Positions 5,353 through 6,598 of a stretch of DNA of 6,598 nt are shown piece after piece. Position 1 is the first letter of the stretch; the number at the start of each line of letters is the position of its first letter. The position numbers and the translations under genes are program-made. The stretch lies in contig JAQYPI010000021.1 of the NCBI GenBank assembly GCA_028726925.1, forward strand, positions 1 to 6,598, read 5' to 3'. The DNA comes from Caryophanales bacterium. Lineage in GTDB: Bacteria > Bacillota_I > Bacilli_A > RFN20 > CAG-826. The notes below the pieces were generated by a model. That model ran no database searches and had not been told where the DNA came from. It was given only the letters and a program-made list of their open reading frames with translations.

Positions 5353-6598
5353 ATGAAAAAAGCGATTGTCATCACCACTCTCCTTGGGCTCGGGTTCATG
5401 CTGATTGCGGCCACGCTCTTCATCACGCTTCCGCTGATGCTTGGCCAAAATGCGTTCTATTCCGTCCTGTCTCTTGACTGGACGCGGATTCCCGAAATCA
5501 TCAAAGGCCTCTTCGTCTTCACGGATATCTCGGTCCCGCACATCCTGGTCTTGGCCTCGATTGCCGTCGGCCTCTTGCTCTTCGTCGTCACCATCATCGT
5601 GATGATCATCAAGAAGAAACCTTCCTCCCTCTTCCCCTCCTTGTTCCTCTTGGTTGACATCGCCCTTTATACGGCCGGCATCCTCCTCATCATCCACCCG
5701 AACGTCACCGGCATTTGGGTCGACCCGGCTTCGAAACTCGTCGATACCTCGAAATGGGGCTGGCTCGGCATGGTCAAGACGCTCGGAGAGACCGAGAAAG
5801 GCATGACCCTCGTCGTGATCGGCTGCTTCGCGATCTTCGTCCTCTTTATCCTCGGATATGTCGTCGGCTGCTTCGGCGCCGGCCTTGATATGATTTTCGG
5901 CAAGAAGGCCCTTCACAAAAAGGAAAGCAAGAAATCCAAGCTCGCGCTTCCCAACGAAAAAGATGACGTGATCGTCGTCCATGACGATGAGATCGTTCCC
6001 CCGACCGCGGAAGAAGACATTGACGCCGCCCTCGGGAAGACTCCGGAAAACAACGCGCCCCTTCCCCAAGCCGCAGCGGCTCCCACCCCGATGCCCGCGG
6101 CCACTCCTGCGACCCCCGGCTCCCCCGTTTATATCCCGTCCCAGGGAAGCATTCAGGGACCGCTTCTCGTCCAGTACATCAACACGTATTCCCCCGCTTC
6201 CTCGGAAACCGTCTCGCCCGCCAAAAAAGGCGGCCAAGTCCCTCTTTCTGAAATCCAGGGCGCCATCACCGGTGACAAACCGTTGACCGCCGAGGACATC
6301 CGCAAGATTGTCCGCGAGGAGATGGCACCGAAGGAAGAGGACAAACAACCCGTCATCATCTCCGTTCCTTCTTCCACCAAGAACGATGACGAAGCCCTGA
6401 AAGCGGAAGACGTCCGCCGCATCTTCTCCGAGGAACTCCAAAAGACCCTTGGGAAAGAGAAAGACGAAGGGGATGTCATTGTCGAGGAAGAGCCGGCCGC
6501 ACCGGCTTTGACCGCCGAGGACATCCGGGCCATCATCGCCGCGGAAATCGCTGCTTCCAAGAAAGAAGAGCCCGCCCCCGCGAAGAAAGAAGAGCCCG
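5353..6598 (+). CDS. Unknown four-helix membrane protein with acidic, repeat-bearing cytoplasmic tail (3' incomplete)
   Basis: The frame is open from ATG 5353 to the right edge, giving 415 codons with no stop. I do not recognise a family. Four hydrophobic segments lie at about residues 4-30, 62-86, 93-114 and 151-177. Lys clusters after M1, at 87-89 and at 184-196 place the N-terminus, the first short loop and the C-terminal tail in the cytoplasm. The tail is low in complexity: acidic (202-228), Ala/Pro-rich (235-258), then a more ordered-looking patch (259-281, with SPVYIPSQG and GPLLVQYINTY). After that come three copies of an L-x-AED-[IV]-R-x-I motif at residues 311, 349 and 386, and finally KKEEPAPA repeats. 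The four-helix part might sense or scaffold at the membrane while the tail binds a partner, but this is a guess. A strong promoter and a good GGAGG site suggest high expression. The terminator upstream makes it independent of pyrG. Confidence 0.85.
   Translation, partial: MKKAIVITTLLGLGFMLIAATLFITLPLMLGQNAFYSVLSLDWTRIPEIIKGLFVFTDISVPHILVLASIAVGLLLFVVTIIVMIIKKKPSSLFPSLFLLVDIALYTAGILLIIHPNVTGIWVDPASKLVDTSKWGWLGMVKTLGETEKGMTLVVIGCFAIFVLFILGYVVGCFGAGLDMIFGKKALHKKESKKSKLALPNEKDDVIVVHDDEIVPPTAEEDIDAALGKTPENNAPLPQAAAAPTPMPAATPATPGSPVYIPSQGSIQGPLLVQYINTYSPASSETVSPAKKGGQVPLSEIQGAITGDKPLTAEDIRKIVREEMAPKEEDKQPVIISVPSSTKNDDEALKAEDVRRIFSEELQKTLGKEKDEGDVIVEEEPAAPALTAEDIRAIIAAEIAASKKEEPAPAKKEEP
6283..6546 (+). 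repeat. Three copies of an AEDIR motif in the membrane protein tail
   Basis: Units of 13 residues at 6283-6321, 6397-6435 and 6508-6546 share L-x-A-E-D-[IV]-R-x-I and a trailing Glu. Their spacing is 38 and 37 residues. The first and third copies begin with the identical 20-mer TTGACCGCCGAGGACATCCG, while the middle copy has diverged in DNA (CTGAAAGCGGAAGACGTCCG). Each unit looks like a short amphipathic helix joined by charged linkers. This suggests duplication followed by selection on the protein. Confidence 0.75.
6559..6598 (+). repeat. 24-base tandem repeat encoding KKEEPAPA, cut by the window edge
   Basis: AAGAAAGAAGAGCCCG occurs at 6559-6574 and again at 6583-6598, a period of 24 bases, and the second copy is cut by the window edge. 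The units encode KKEEP joined by APA. Further copies may lie to the right. Confidence 0.6.

Noticed and set aside
5311..6441. A 376-codon open frame on the - strand opposite the membrane protein
   Set aside because: It is a shadow of the same codon bias. The + strand frame has a promoter, a ribosome-binding site and clear membrane segments, while the reverse product is a repetitive Gly/Asp/Arg-rich sequence.

Overview
The window looks like chromosomal DNA from a Gram-positive-type bacterium, most likely an uncultured Bacillota (Firmicutes) lineage. The reasons are Shine-Dalgarno sites of the GGAGG/GGGAGG type, sigma-A-like promoters with TATAAT/TATACT -10 boxes, U-tailed hairpin terminators, and a tandem-receiver hybrid kinase like those I associate with Clostridia and Erysipelotrichia. 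TGA is used as a stop (1999-2001 and 3000-3002) and Trp is TGG, so this is not the Mycoplasma code. The DNA is GC-rich at third codon positions. That bias opens long false reading frames on the opposite strand, for example across the whole of pyrG. The species assignment is a guess from style, not a database result.

Layout, all genes on the + strand. (1) Positions 1-774 are broken: about 31 codons resembling the start of sigma-70 region 2 run, in a different frame, directly into the middle of a hybrid-kinase receiver domain, followed by a complete second receiver and a strong terminator (786-820). (2) Positions 841-3002 hold a two-gene translationally coupled unit. The first gene is an Sfp-type 4'-phosphopantetheinyl transferase fused to a small protein-kinase-fold domain. 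The second is an S66 serine peptidase whose triad spacing fits MccF better than LD-carboxypeptidase A. (3) A cyclophilin peptidyl-prolyl isomerase (3039-3515) has its own promoter inside the end of the peptidase gene. It is followed by a perfect 10-bp hairpin that also borders pyrG. (4) pyrG, CTP synthase (3603-5210), is complete with both domains and all key residues, and ends at a 14-bp terminator. (5) A strongly expressed-looking unknown gene begins at 5353 and runs off the right edge. It encodes four membrane segments and a long acidic, proline-rich cytoplasmic tail with three copies of an AEDIR-type motif.

The genes do not form one obvious pathway. pyrG and the cyclophilin are housekeeping. 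The PPTase-kinase/MccF-like pair is the most suggestive combination: one protein activates carrier proteins and carries a possible small kinase, and its coupled partner belongs to a family that includes self-immunity enzymes. No carrier protein, synthetase or toxin gene is visible here, so any link to natural-product chemistry or immunity is inference. No RNA genes, CRISPR arrays, insertion sequences or attachment sites were seen. No gap between genes exceeds about 145 bases.
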